Origin: a virus | IMG/VR virus record: IMGVR_UViG_3300017728_000052 | Coordinates: 1-34,110 of that record | Length of the DNA stretch: 34,110 bases | Strand: one strand, 5' to 3' | In this document: positions 28,601-34,110 of the stretch, in pieces | How positions within the stretch are numbered: position 1 is the first letter of the stretch | Layout: every line of letters starts with the position of its first letter | Notes under the pieces: generated by a model | What the model was told of the DNA's origin: nothing | Seen by the model: only the letters and a program-made list of their open reading frames with translations | Databases searched by the model: none | Made by a program: the position numbers and the translations under genes

Positions 28601-28860
28601 ACGAGCCTATGTTTTCGTACAAAAGAAGCACGGGGCTTGCAACAGGGTTCTTGTCTGGCGCACCAATGGTTAATTTACTTGATACTGCGGGTAAGGTTTT
28701 GCAGGGCGGCGGAAGGTCATTACTCAACCCAGACTACCAATGGTCACGCGGTCAGCAACGCGCACTAAACTCTTTGTTGCCGTTTCAAAATGCCATAGGA
28801 ATCAAGAATATACTCAACCAAATGGTAGAAGGTTTACCAGAGCAAGCTAAGATTGAGTAA
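25648..28860 (+). CDS. Internal virion protein (T7 gp16-like), no lytic domain seen
   Basis: Start GTG 25648 has AGGAAGG 7 bases upstream. The 1070-residue protein (T7 gp16 is 1318) has an acidic N-terminus, a hydrophobic Ala/Gly-rich part (about residues 115-215, with G-G-G-F-L-L-G-G-A-V-A-G) and a large helical C-terminal part with F-R-A-F-M-L-V-S-H-S-K-Q-F-L-H-N. The T7-type N-terminal transglycosylase motif (E-S-x-x-x ... G-L-x-Q) was not seen, so it may only form the inner-membrane channel. Family by position and size. Confidence 0.75.
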   Translation: MVLDPNQIQVDRPISLLEEQAAERVYEEEKEKVTFGKAVDAAFAEENTMSWIFNGLEDHEPDREFDLTPELIEQYTEGVPEDRKDYVVDAVSLPHLQKLHDRAKESLKNQDTLAKYGWGGVGLQMAAATLDVPAIAATIATEGIAAPLIWGGKATRLARTFRAATASSASAAAIEAYLVSQNNMKDPYDILYAAGGGFLLGGAVAGAKGVFGKASKERYQQAAMNTMKYADDAQSADVNQAMIDRGIDTGVGAAENPASRSMQEMDIRRGIQERIDDADAEPMAAFGKLRFDMVGQLKSSTLGISRRIAGILGEDAVEPGEITADLIKTVGTKVTSNKFYQGYEAGYDGWAKSSGVNWGGRRLESRRGEFGKLVSDEIESPGTSTDPNVIAAAQNTSRLFRDMLQEAKRAGVKGFDDIPEDLTYFTHLWDGHRLIKAEADFSTKGVQGLLKKSLLSANRTMDDDLAEAIAKGMFNKIVKNEVGMDAGLARIFSTSNKEALRDILLEEELLDEVRVDRLLSQLDMDREGVPARAKRRLKFDMSSTIEANGKTLHIKELMERDTEAVVNSYINSMQGKIALAKKGIFSDGDFEAIKKDILEEGKKLGGEGRRQADKDIEKLNVLYALVSGRTSPLIGDPSSTANRMIRFLMDYNFIRVMNQVGFAQISELGNAVSIDGTVALMRVVPDMGAMIRRTADGELEDLVARDVEAFVGSGVDRVIQQSMNKHSVEDMYGLGKGDKLDKAIGGMHKLKRLTADLSGLAPITVALERAAAKVAVQSLVDVASGVKKLRMKKLGKSTIEQDIAARLKSFGLDEKMWPRVVDQIQKNAVTNPSMFLRTRKVKTINMSEWTDIEARDAFGYAVARWTRQSIQQNDVGNLNIHMTSTMGKIFTQFRAFMLVSHSKQFLHNIKRNDFAAYQAMMWSTFYGAMAYTAQTHVNAIGRDDKAEFLKERLSAEEIGKMAFARSSWAALFPSAADMLAWSTGYEPMFSYKRSTGLATGFLSGAPMVNLLDTAGKVLQGGGRSLLNPDYQWSRGQQRALNSLLPFQNAIGIKNILNQMVEGLPEQAKIE

Positions 28861-28898
28861 ATTATAAAAATAAGGTATATATACTCTAGGAGTTTGAA

Positions 28899-30485
28899 AT
28901 GACAGTTAGTAGCACCACAACCAGAAACAGTTACAGCGGTAATGCCAGCACTAGCGTCTTTGCGTATACGTTCAAAATATTTGATGATGACGATATTACT
29001 GTTGTTATCCGTACTGACGCAACTGGTGTTGAGACAACAAAAACAAAGACCACGCATTACACTGTATCGGGTGTAGGTAGCGGCAGTGGTGGTAATGTTA
29101 CGTTTACATCAGGCAATACCCCTGCAAGCGGCGAAACTGTTGTGCTGCTTAGAACAACAGCCCGTACCCAGCTTACAGACTATGTAGCTAATGACCCGTT
29201 CCCAGCAGATACGCATGAAGATGCACTGGATAAACTGACCTTTATCACACAGGAACTACAAGAAGAAGTCGGGCGTTCACTCAAGCTATCACAAACAAAT
29301 ACCATTGCTACGGCTGAATTTACAGTAGGGGCAACAGACCGCGCCAACAAAATCCTTGGATTTGACACCAGCGGTGACTTAGCCATCTTCCAAGAGATTG
29401 GCACATTCAAAGGTTCAGACGCTACAACCACAACCGCAGCCTACATTGAACGTGACATTGTAAAATCAACCACAACAGCACAGTTAAACAACGTATATAT
29501 TGCACTGCAAGATTCGCCTGTCGGCACAGCTTTAACAAACACGAGTTATTGGGCGTTGCTTGTAGACGCTGTATCAGCCGCCGCATCAGCCACGGCAGCA
29601 GCAGCAAGCGCGACTGCATCAGCCAGCAGCGCCACAGCATCAGCTAGTAGTGCAACGTCCTCGGCAAGTTCAGCCTCATCTGCCGCTACAACATATGATA
29701 ACTTTGATGACAGGTATCTTGGGGCAAAAAGCGCGGATGTTTTAGTCGATAATGACGGTGACGCGCTAATTACAGGCGCTTTATATTTTAACAGCAGTGA
29801 CGGTGACATGCGCGTTTATAACGGTAGCGCATGGATTAACGTAGTTTCATCGTTAGGCAATCTTGCTAATGTTGTTGAGGATAGCACCCCACAGTTAGGT
29901 GGTAATTTAGACACTAATGGCAATGATATTGTTACAACATCTAATGCCAGCTTAGACCTTGCGCCAAATGGCACAGGCGCTGTGGTTGTGCGAGGAAACA
30001 CTAACCCTGGCAGTATTATATTTAACTGCGAATCTAACAGTCACGGTCAAACAGTTAAGGCGCAGCCGCACTCAGCAACTGTAACAAACGCACTGACGCT
30101 TCCGGCTGGCGGCGACCAAGAGATTGTTGGCACAACAGCAACACAGACATTAACAAACAAGTCTATCGTAGCCACACAGCTTACAGGCACAATTGCTAAT
30201 GCAAGACTAGATGCACAGTTACAGGACGTAGCTGGACTGGCGGTAACAAATGGTGGTTTTATTGTAGGTGATGGTTCTAACTTTGTACTAGAGACCGCAG
30301 GCACTGCGCGTACATCACTTGGACTAGGAACAGCAGCGATTACTGATACAGGAACTTCTGCTGGAAATACTGTGGTTTTAGATGGTTCAGCTAGGCTACC
30401 AGCAGTAGATGGGTCACAATTAACTAATCTATCATCCACAGGTGCGACTGCTGGTTTCGCAGTGGCTATGGCTATCGCGTTGTAA
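28899..30485 (+). CDS. Tail fibre protein with T7 gp17-type N-terminal domain
   Basis: AGGAG lies 7 bases before ATG 28899. Residues 1-140 match the T7 fibre attachment domain: N-S-Y-S-G-N-A-S-T-S-V-F-A-Y-T-F, I-F-D-D-D-D-I-T-V-V-I, T-H-Y-T-V-S-G-V-G, V-V-L-L-R-T-T-A and F-P-A-D-T-H-E-D-A-L-D-K-L-T. An Ala/Ser repeat linker (about 225-265), then beta-rich shaft repeats (T-P-Q-L-G-G-N-L-D-T-N-G, T-Q-T-L-T-N-K-S, L-T-G-T-I-A-N-A-R-L-D). The Ala/Ser run is likely a trimeric coiled coil. No obvious receptor lectin domain; receptor binding may be shared with the small cassettes downstream. Confidence 0.88.
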   Translation: MTVSSTTTRNSYSGNASTSVFAYTFKIFDDDDITVVIRTDATGVETTKTKTTHYTVSGVGSGSGGNVTFTSGNTPASGETVVLLRTTARTQLTDYVANDPFPADTHEDALDKLTFITQELQEEVGRSLKLSQTNTIATAEFTVGATDRANKILGFDTSGDLAIFQEIGTFKGSDATTTTAAYIERDIVKSTTTAQLNNVYIALQDSPVGTALTNTSYWALLVDAVSAAASATAAAASATASASSATASASSATSSASSASSAATTYDNFDDRYLGAKSADVLVDNDGDALITGALYFNSSDGDMRVYNGSAWINVVSSLGNLANVVEDSTPQLGGNLDTNGNDIVTTSNASLDLAPNGTGAVVVRGNTNPGSIIFNCESNSHGQTVKAQPHSATVTNALTLPAGGDQEIVGTTATQTLTNKSIVATQLTGTIANARLDAQLQDVAGLAVTNGGFIVGDGSNFVLETAGTARTSLGLGTAAITDTGTSAGNTVVLDGSARLPAVDGSQLTNLSSTGATAGFAVAMAIAL

Positions 30486-30499
30486 AATAAGGATTTATT

Positions 30500-30832
30500 A
30501 TGGCACAGGACTTTGAAAGAAACATTGCAAGGAATGTCGGCGCAAGCGAGGTCGTTTTGCGAACCGCTAACTCTGATGATGCTATTATTGGTATCAACAT
30601 TGCTAATGTGACAACTACCCAAATCTTAATGGACGTATACATCACTGGCGCTGGTGCTACTGATGATTATTACATTATTAAAGATGCCCCAATTCCAGTA
30701 GGTTCAGCCTTACAAGTCTTGGACGGTGGTGCTAAGATTGTAATGCAATCTGGTGACATACTTAATGTAATAAGCGATACTGCATCAAGCGCAGATGTTT
30801 GGGTTTCCGTAGTCGATACTATTAGTTCATAA
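30500..30832 (+). CDS. Fibre-associated or adaptor protein (110 aa)
   Basis: AAGGA lies 6-7 bases before the ATG. The product is beta-rich: A-S-E-V-V-L-R-T-A-N-S-D-D-A-I-I-G-I-N-I-A-N, I-L-M-D-V-Y-I-T-G, D-Y-Y-I-I-K-D-A-P-I-P-V-G-S-A-L and M-Q-S-G-D-I-L-N-V-I. This looks like a compact jelly-roll-type protein as seen next to fibre genes in other marine podophages, where it is assumed to be structural. Name tentative. Confidence 0.65.
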   Translation: MAQDFERNIARNVGASEVVLRTANSDDAIIGINIANVTTTQILMDVYITGAGATDDYYIIKDAPIPVGSALQVLDGGAKIVMQSGDILNVISDTASSADVWVSVVDTISS

Positions 30833-30842
30833 GGAATAAAGT

Positions 30843-31292
30843 ATGCCGTATATTGGTCAACAAGTTCCAGGTTCTTATCAAGCTACTAAGGCTGTACAAC
30901 GCTTTAATGGTGACGGTAGTGACACTACATTCACACTGACTACCACAGTATCTTCTGTGCAAGATGTACTGGTGTCAGTCGATGGTGTTGTGCAAGACAC
31001 AGCAGCTTACACTATTCCTGATGGAACTACACTCACATTTACTGCTGCCCCTTCTTCTGGTACAGGTAACATCTTTGTAAATTACCTAGCACCTCAAGCT
31101 GGTACAATTACACCACCCGCTGAGAACAAGGGTAACTTTAAGGCTGGTGGTTTGTTTCGTACCAATGCACAATCCCTTACAGCAAATACAACCATCCTAG
31201 CTACAGAAAACGCCAATGTAACTGGTCCGTTTACTGTGGCTTCTGGTGTTACATTAACCGTTGAAAGCGGTGGGACATTGGTGACGCTATGA
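30843..31292 (+). CDS. Fibre/adhesin protein with MPYIG start (149 aa)
   Basis: Begins M-P-Y-I-G-Q-Q, the same opening as the gene at 33715, then R-F-N-G-D-G-S-D-T-T-F-T-L (21-33), V-L-V-S-V-D-G-V-V-Q-D, Y-T-I-P-D-G-T-T-L-T-F-T-A-A-P-S-S-G and I-F-V-N-Y-L. This phage fibre N-terminal or neck-type domain recurs in marine phages. The C-terminal part is a beta repeat (L-T-A-N-T-T-I, V-T-V-E-S-G-G-T-L-V). It ends in ATGA with the first of the downstream cassettes. Confidence 0.75.
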   Translation: MPYIGQQVPGSYQATKAVQRFNGDGSDTTFTLTTTVSSVQDVLVSVDGVVQDTAAYTIPDGTTLTFTAAPSSGTGNIFVNYLAPQAGTITPPAENKGNFKAGGLFRTNAQSLTANTTILATENANVTGPFTVASGVTLTVESGGTLVTL

Positions 31293-31654
31293 GTACATTA
31301 AAAGCAGATACCATACAAAGCACAGGCGGTGGTGCAGCTACGCTAACAAAGCAAACTGCGGCAAAGGCTTGGATATATTATAAACAAAACACACCCACTA
31401 TTACAGACAGCTTTAACACAAGTAGTGCTACAGATACAGCAACGGGAAACTTTTTACAAAATTACACTAATGCTTTTGATGCCTCATATGATGGCAGGGC
31501 TATGAGTGGAAGCGGCTTTACCACTGACAAGGTTCTTTCACATGGTTCAACTGGTTCAACTACAAGCGCACAACAGTTTAATTTATATGACGTTGGCAGT
31601 TCTGGTTTAGACGACAGCTTTAGTTCTGCTTTAACTCACGGGGACTTAGCATGA
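31289..31654 (+). CDS. Short fibre-like paralogue 5 (121 aa)
   Basis: GDLA-family member with N-terminus M-S-T-L-K-A-D-T-I-Q-S-T-G-G-G, then T-L-T-K-Q-T-A-A-K-A-W-I-Y-Y, D-S-F-N-T-S-S-A-T-D-T-A-T-G-N-F and terminal G-D-L-A. The T-L-T-K-Q-(T/S)-A-A-K segment is shared with the gene at 178. It starts in ATGA overlap and ends in ATGA overlap with the next cassette (GGGGACTTAGC variant). Same inferred role as the others. Confidence 0.8.
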   Translation: MSTLKADTIQSTGGGAATLTKQTAAKAWIYYKQNTPTITDSFNTSSATDTATGNFLQNYTNAFDASYDGRAMSGSGFTTDKVLSHGSTGSTTSAQQFNLYDVGSSGLDDSFSSALTHGDLA

Positions 31655-32067
31655 GTGAGATACTAACAAACAAACTCACTGGCACAAGCACTGCTGGGTC
31701 TATCCTTGTAACAGGCGAAGGTAATAGCACGACCACTAACTTGCAGCAGGGGTTAGCGAAGCAGTGGGTGTATTTTGATATGGCAAGTACCACTGCCGTA
31801 GATTCGCTGAACACGAGTAGCTTAACCGATAGCGGCACTGGAAAATTTGTGGTGAATATAAACAATGACTTCAACAACACAAGTTATACCGTAAATTATA
31901 CTGGAAACGGTTACGCAAGTGACACTTTTCCTGCAAATGTGACATGCGTTGCAAAAATTAGTTATGAAACAACCACCACAACTGGCTTATATGACACTAT
32001 TTCTTATAGCTCTGTTCTTGTAGATAGTAAATATAATTACTGTACAGCACACGGAGACCTCGCATAA
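31651..32067 (+). CDS. Short fibre-like paralogue 6 (138 aa)
   Basis: GDLA-family member with N-terminus M-S-E-I-L-T-N-K-L-T-G-T and the conserved T-A-G-S-I-L-V-T-G-E-G-N-S-T-T block followed by N-L-Q-Q-G-L-A-K-Q-W. The core is D-S-L-N-T-S-S-L-T-D-S-G-T-G-K-F, then a divergent C-terminal half ending C-T-A-H-G-D-L-A. The 'TAGS...QQGLAK' block is shared with the gene at 564. Confidence 0.8.
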   Translation: MSEILTNKLTGTSTAGSILVTGEGNSTTTNLQQGLAKQWVYFDMASTTAVDSLNTSSLTDSGTGKFVVNINNDFNNTSYTVNYTGNGYASDTFPANVTCVAKISYETTTTTGLYDTISYSSVLVDSKYNYCTAHGDLA

Positions 32068-32429
32068 TGGCACTAGGAAAAATCAAAGCAGATACCTTAG
32101 AACACAGCACCGCTGGGTCACTTGATACGCAGTACGTTGTGCAGGGTAGTGCAAAGGCTTGGGCTAAATGCACTAATGCAGCAGGATTAGACGACTCTTT
32201 CAATATAAGTGGTGGAACTGATAATGGCACTGGCGACTACACTTATGCCTTCACCAGCGGTATGGCGACCACGAATTATGTTTCATTGACTAACACGGTT
32301 TATGCCACTTTGTCGTCAAGCGGTACATTAACCGCATCAAATTACCAAGTAAGGTGTTACAGTCGTGCTGACTCGCTTACTGCTATTGATGATGTCAATT
32401 TTTCACAAATTGCAGGAGACCTAGCGTAA
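32067..32429 (+). CDS. Short fibre-like paralogue 7 (120 aa)
   Basis: GDLA-family member with N-terminus M-A-L-G-K-I-K-A-D-T-L-E and T-A-G-S-L-D-T-Q-Y-V, then A-K-A-W-A-K-C, D-D-S-F-N-I-S-G-G-T-D-N-G-T-G-D-Y and F-T-S-G-M-A-T-T-N-Y. The final GGAGACCTAGCG-TAATG starts the putative assembly protein at 32429. Confidence 0.8.
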   Translation: MALGKIKADTLEHSTAGSLDTQYVVQGSAKAWAKCTNAAGLDDSFNISGGTDNGTGDYTYAFTSGMATTNYVSLTNTVYATLSSSGTLTASNYQVRCYSRADSLTAIDDVNFSQIAGDLA

Positions 32430-32905
32430 TGCAGACACCACAGTTTCAAGGCACACACCTATTTGACAGACTATGCTGGGCAAAGGAAAACCTAGACGGT
32501 GTACAGTCAGACTATCGTGTAGTCTATGAGGACAGCGTAGACGAGTGCGCTAAGATACTTGTGCCTGACCCTAACTGGATGGCGTGTGCGCTACAGGGCG
32601 GCATCCTACCACCAGTACAGGTATATTGGGAACTAGCAAAAGATGAAGCAAAGCCTGACTTTGTAAAGCATACTAGGGGTCACTTGCTTCATAACACTGA
32701 GCCTGTTGAGGCTATGACCGAAGAACAGGCCATTGAGTATTTGATTATGAAGGATTGCCCACAGCATGTGTGGCGAGACTATGATAGCGGCAATAAGCCA
32801 AAGATGGTAATATGCCGCAAAGAGCAGCTTCCAGCTACAAGAGAGTGGCGCAATGCTTGGAAGATAAGTGAAGACCTAGCCACTGATGAAACCGTAGCCG
32901 CATAG
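32429..32905 (+). CDS. Fibre-region protein, possible assembly factor (158 aa)
   Basis: Starts at ATG 32429 inside the GDLA junction. Unlike its neighbours it is acidic and rich in Trp/Cys (L-F-D-R-L-C-W-A-K-E-N, D-P-N-W-M-A-C-A-L-Q-G-G-I-L, V-Y-W-E-L-A-K-D-E). The C-terminal part has H-V-W-R-D-Y-D-S-G-N-K-P-K-M-V-I and R-E-W-R-N-A-W-K-I-S. 'EWRNAWKI' is like ends of phage proteins found with fibre genes. Possibly a chaperone of fibre assembly; not proven. Confidence 0.55.
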   Translation: MQTPQFQGTHLFDRLCWAKENLDGVQSDYRVVYEDSVDECAKILVPDPNWMACALQGGILPPVQVYWELAKDEAKPDFVKHTRGHLLHNTEPVEAMTEEQAIEYLIMKDCPQHVWRDYDSGNKPKMVICRKEQLPATREWRNAWKISEDLATDETVAA

Positions 32906-32915
32906 GAGAAACCTC

Positions 32916-33287
32916 ATGGCAACAACATATATCGTAGACAAGGACGGTAATCAGATTGATGCTTCAACTGCTACCGTTCCATCAGACCGCCACTTCCGTG
33001 GTGCATGGTCACTAGAAGGCACTGTTATTTCAGAAGACATGACAGCAGCCAAAGCAATCTTCAAGGACAAAATCCGTGAGGTTCGCGCACCACTGCTTGA
33101 CGCAGAGGATGTCGTGTACATGAAGGCACTAGAAGCTGATGACACATCTGCAAAAGCAGCGTCAGTAACTAAGAAGGGCAAGTTGCGTGATGCACCAGCC
33201 GCTTCAGCAATTGGTAGTGCAGACACAATTGCTAAACTCAAGGCAGCTTGGGACACATCTGTGCTGGGCGATAGCCCTTACGCATAA
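32916..33287 (+). CDS. Fibre-region protein, possible assembly/chaperone type (123 aa)
   Basis: AGGAG lies 7 bases upstream of the ATG. The product starts M-A-T-T-Y-I-V-D-K-D-G-N-Q-I, then D-R-H-F-R-G-A-W-S-L-E-G-T-V-I, a basic helix A-K-A-I-F-K-D-K-I-R-E-V-R-A-P-L-L-D and E-A-D-D-T-S-A-K, ending P-Y-A. This DKIRxxRxPLLxxxDxxYxKALE-type helix is common in small phage tail-fibre assembly or tape-type proteins. Exact family not assigned. Confidence 0.6.
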   Translation: MATTYIVDKDGNQIDASTATVPSDRHFRGAWSLEGTVISEDMTAAKAIFKDKIREVRAPLLDAEDVVYMKALEADDTSAKAASVTKKGKLRDAPAASAIGSADTIAKLKAAWDTSVLGDSPYA

Positions 33288-33298
33288 GGAGATAGGTT

Positions 33299-33715
33299 AT
33301 GGCACTAACACAGATTGTAAAGGATGGCTTGGGTGCAAGCCTGACAGCTACGTCTGAAGGCGGTGCTGTAACCACTTCTGTCCAACAGGGGTTGGTAAAG
33401 GCGTGGTTCAGTATGAATGAGGGTAGCACCCCAGCGTTCCATGATAGCTTTAACTTTGGTTCAATCACTGATAACGGAACCGGAGACATAACAGTAGCGT
33501 TTACCTCTGTTTTTGGTAATGCTAACTACAGCCTGTCCGGTTCTAACGCAAATAGTGGTACAAACTACACACGAGGCCCGGGCGGGTTTTATGACTCTGC
33601 TGTAGCTACAAGCAGTTATAGGTATCTTAGTTGTTTTGGGTCAGATGCTAGTGGTAATGGTGCTTTGCGTGATGACGCTAGGATGAAACAGATGTATGTA
33701 GGAGACCTTGCATAA
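33299..33715 (+). CDS. Short fibre-like paralogue 8 (138 aa)
   Basis: GDLA-family member with its own AGGAG RBS. The N-terminus (M-A-L-T-Q-I-V-K-D-G-L-G-A-S-L) is unlike the others, but V-T-T-S-V-Q-Q-G-L-V-K-A-W-F-S-M-N, D-S-F-N-F-G-S-I-T-D-N-G-T-G-D-I and F-G-N-A-N-Y-S-L-S are clear. It ends Y-V-G-D-L-A in GGAGACCTTGCATAATG and starts the junction-spanning MPYIG gene. Confidence 0.8.
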   Translation: MALTQIVKDGLGASLTATSEGGAVTTSVQQGLVKAWFSMNEGSTPAFHDSFNFGSITDNGTGDITVAFTSVFGNANYSLSGSNANSGTNYTRGPGGFYDSAVATSSYRYLSCFGSDASGNGALRDDARMKQMYVGDLA

Positions 33716-34110
33716 TGCCATATATAGGTAAATCACCATCAGTAGGATTCCGCAATCGTTTTGTATATCAAGCGACAGCAGGGCAGACTAGCTTCAGTGG
33801 CAGTGATGCCGACAGTAAGGTGTTATCCTATCAGGATAGCCTGTACATGGACGTATACCAGAATGGTGTCCTACTCAAACCTGGTACAGACTATACAGCC
33901 ACGACAGGTACAACAATGGTACTGGTCACAGGGGCAACCCTCAATGACGTAGTTGAGATGGTTATCTATGACACATTCTCTGTAGCCAACTCGTACACTA
34001 AGGCAGAGGCTGACACACGCTACCCATTCTTAGGCAATGACAGCATCATCCGTACCAATGGGCAGACCATTACTGCTGACATCACAATCAGTGCGACAAC
34101 TAACGGTGTA
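33715..34110 (+). CDS. Fibre/adhesin protein with MPYIG start, 5' part (junction-spanning)
   Basis: ATG overlaps the preceding TAA (TAATG). The product opens M-P-Y-I-G-K-S-P-S-V-G-F-R-N-R, then F-V-Y-Q-A-T-A-G-Q-T-S-F-S-G, V-Y-Q-N-G-V-L-L-K-P-G-T-D-Y-T-A and L-N-D-V-V-E-M-V-I-Y-D-T-F-S-V-A-N, the usual order of marine phage fibre N-terminal domains. It runs off the end at V-132 and continues at 116-181, giving 153 residues. It closes the fibre array onto the cassettes at 178-1728. Confidence 0.85.
   Translation, partial: MPYIGKSPSVGFRNRFVYQATAGQTSFSGSDADSKVLSYQDSLYMDVYQNGVLLKPGTDYTATTGTTMVLVTGATLNDVVEMVIYDTFSVANSYTKAEADTRYPFLGNDSIIRTNGQTITADITISATTNGV
33996..34110. repeat. Right copy of 115-bp terminal direct repeat
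   Basis: Exact copy of bases 1-115. It lies inside the fibre gene starting at 33715; removing one copy leaves a 33,995-bp circle with an intact frame across the junction. Confidence 0.95.

Noticed and set aside
29580-29700. Ala/Ser-coding repeat in the fibre gene, first suspected as a CRISPR-like or mobile repeat
   Set aside because: It is an in-frame low-complexity A-S-A-T/S linker typical of fibre coiled coils, with no spacer structure.
31289-32429. Diversity-generating retroelement acting on the fibre cassettes
   Set aside because: No reverse transcriptase and no template/variable repeat pair; divergence between paralogues is spread over synonymous and non-synonymous sites, not A-specific.
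1-34110. tRNA genes and CRISPR arrays
   Set aside because: No cloverleaf-like segment or regularly spaced repeat-spacer array was recognised by eye; the 14-bp iterons at 9172-9268 have no spacers.

Overview
The window is a complete, or almost complete, genome of a tailed phage with a T7-like (podovirus) virion. The first 115 bases recur exactly as the last 115, so the contig closes into a circle of 33,995 bp. The closing point lies inside a fibre-like gene, which fits a circularly permuted genome or an assembly overlap better than a true non-coding terminal repeat. The gene content resembles environmental marine podophages: 'MPYIG' and 'LKVDT' fibre proteins, small lysine-rich proteins in the lysis block, a 3-TM holin like that of gene transfer agents, and a T7-like gp11 to gp17 virion order. 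An alphaproteobacterial host is plausible, but this is inference only.

Layout. (1) 1-1.7 kb and 30.5-34.1 kb form one contiguous fibre/adhesin region on the circle, with eight short paralogues arranged as translationally coupled cassettes. (2) 1.7-4.55 kb, rightward: lysis and accessory block with two holin candidates, a spanin-like coiled coil, an M15 peptidase endolysin, a QxK-type PD-(D/E)XK endonuclease and two very basic small proteins. (3) 4.55-7.65 kb, leftward: recombination module with a RecB-like exonuclease, a Sak/DUF1071-type annealing protein, a small protein with an SSB-type acidic tail, a DUF6378-like protein and zinc-binding small proteins. (4) 7.65-8.5 kb: overlapping divergent promoters, then a rightward HTH regulator whose mRNA looks leaderless, a DnaJ-type zinc-ribbon protein and a Holliday-junction-resolvase-like nuclease. 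(5) 8.48-9.09 kb: an HNH endonuclease that looks inserted. (6) 9.1-9.3 kb: a consensus sigma-70 promoter, five 14-bp iterons and a terminator. (7) 9.3-11.5 kb, leftward: small early genes, mostly of unknown function. (8) 11.54-11.93 kb: apparently non-coding control region. (9) 11.93-30.5 kb, rightward: TerS, TerL, a HlyC-like acyltransferase, two small Lys/Pro-rich proteins, portal, Bbp19-like protein, scaffold, capsid, decoration-like protein, nuclease-like protein, tail tubes A and B, gp13- to gp16-like internal virion proteins and a gp17-like fibre.

How it works together. No DNA polymerase, helicase, primase, RNA polymerase, integrase or tRNA was seen. Replication and transcription probably use host enzymes, and the phage supplies recombination functions (exonuclease, annealing protein, SSB-like protein, resolvase). 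Early leftward genes mostly have a strong GGAGGG ribosome-binding site and sigma-70-like promoters. Late genes are tightly packed, usually with ATGA or TAATG overlaps.

Most notable items: the fibre cassette array, in which the conserved C-terminal GDLA codons also encode the ribosome-binding site of the next gene; a HlyC-type lysine acyltransferase between terminase and portal; a lambda cI-like leaderless regulator with overlapping divergent promoters; and a possible antisense transcript running from a consensus promoter to an opposing terminator across the small XRE regulator operon.
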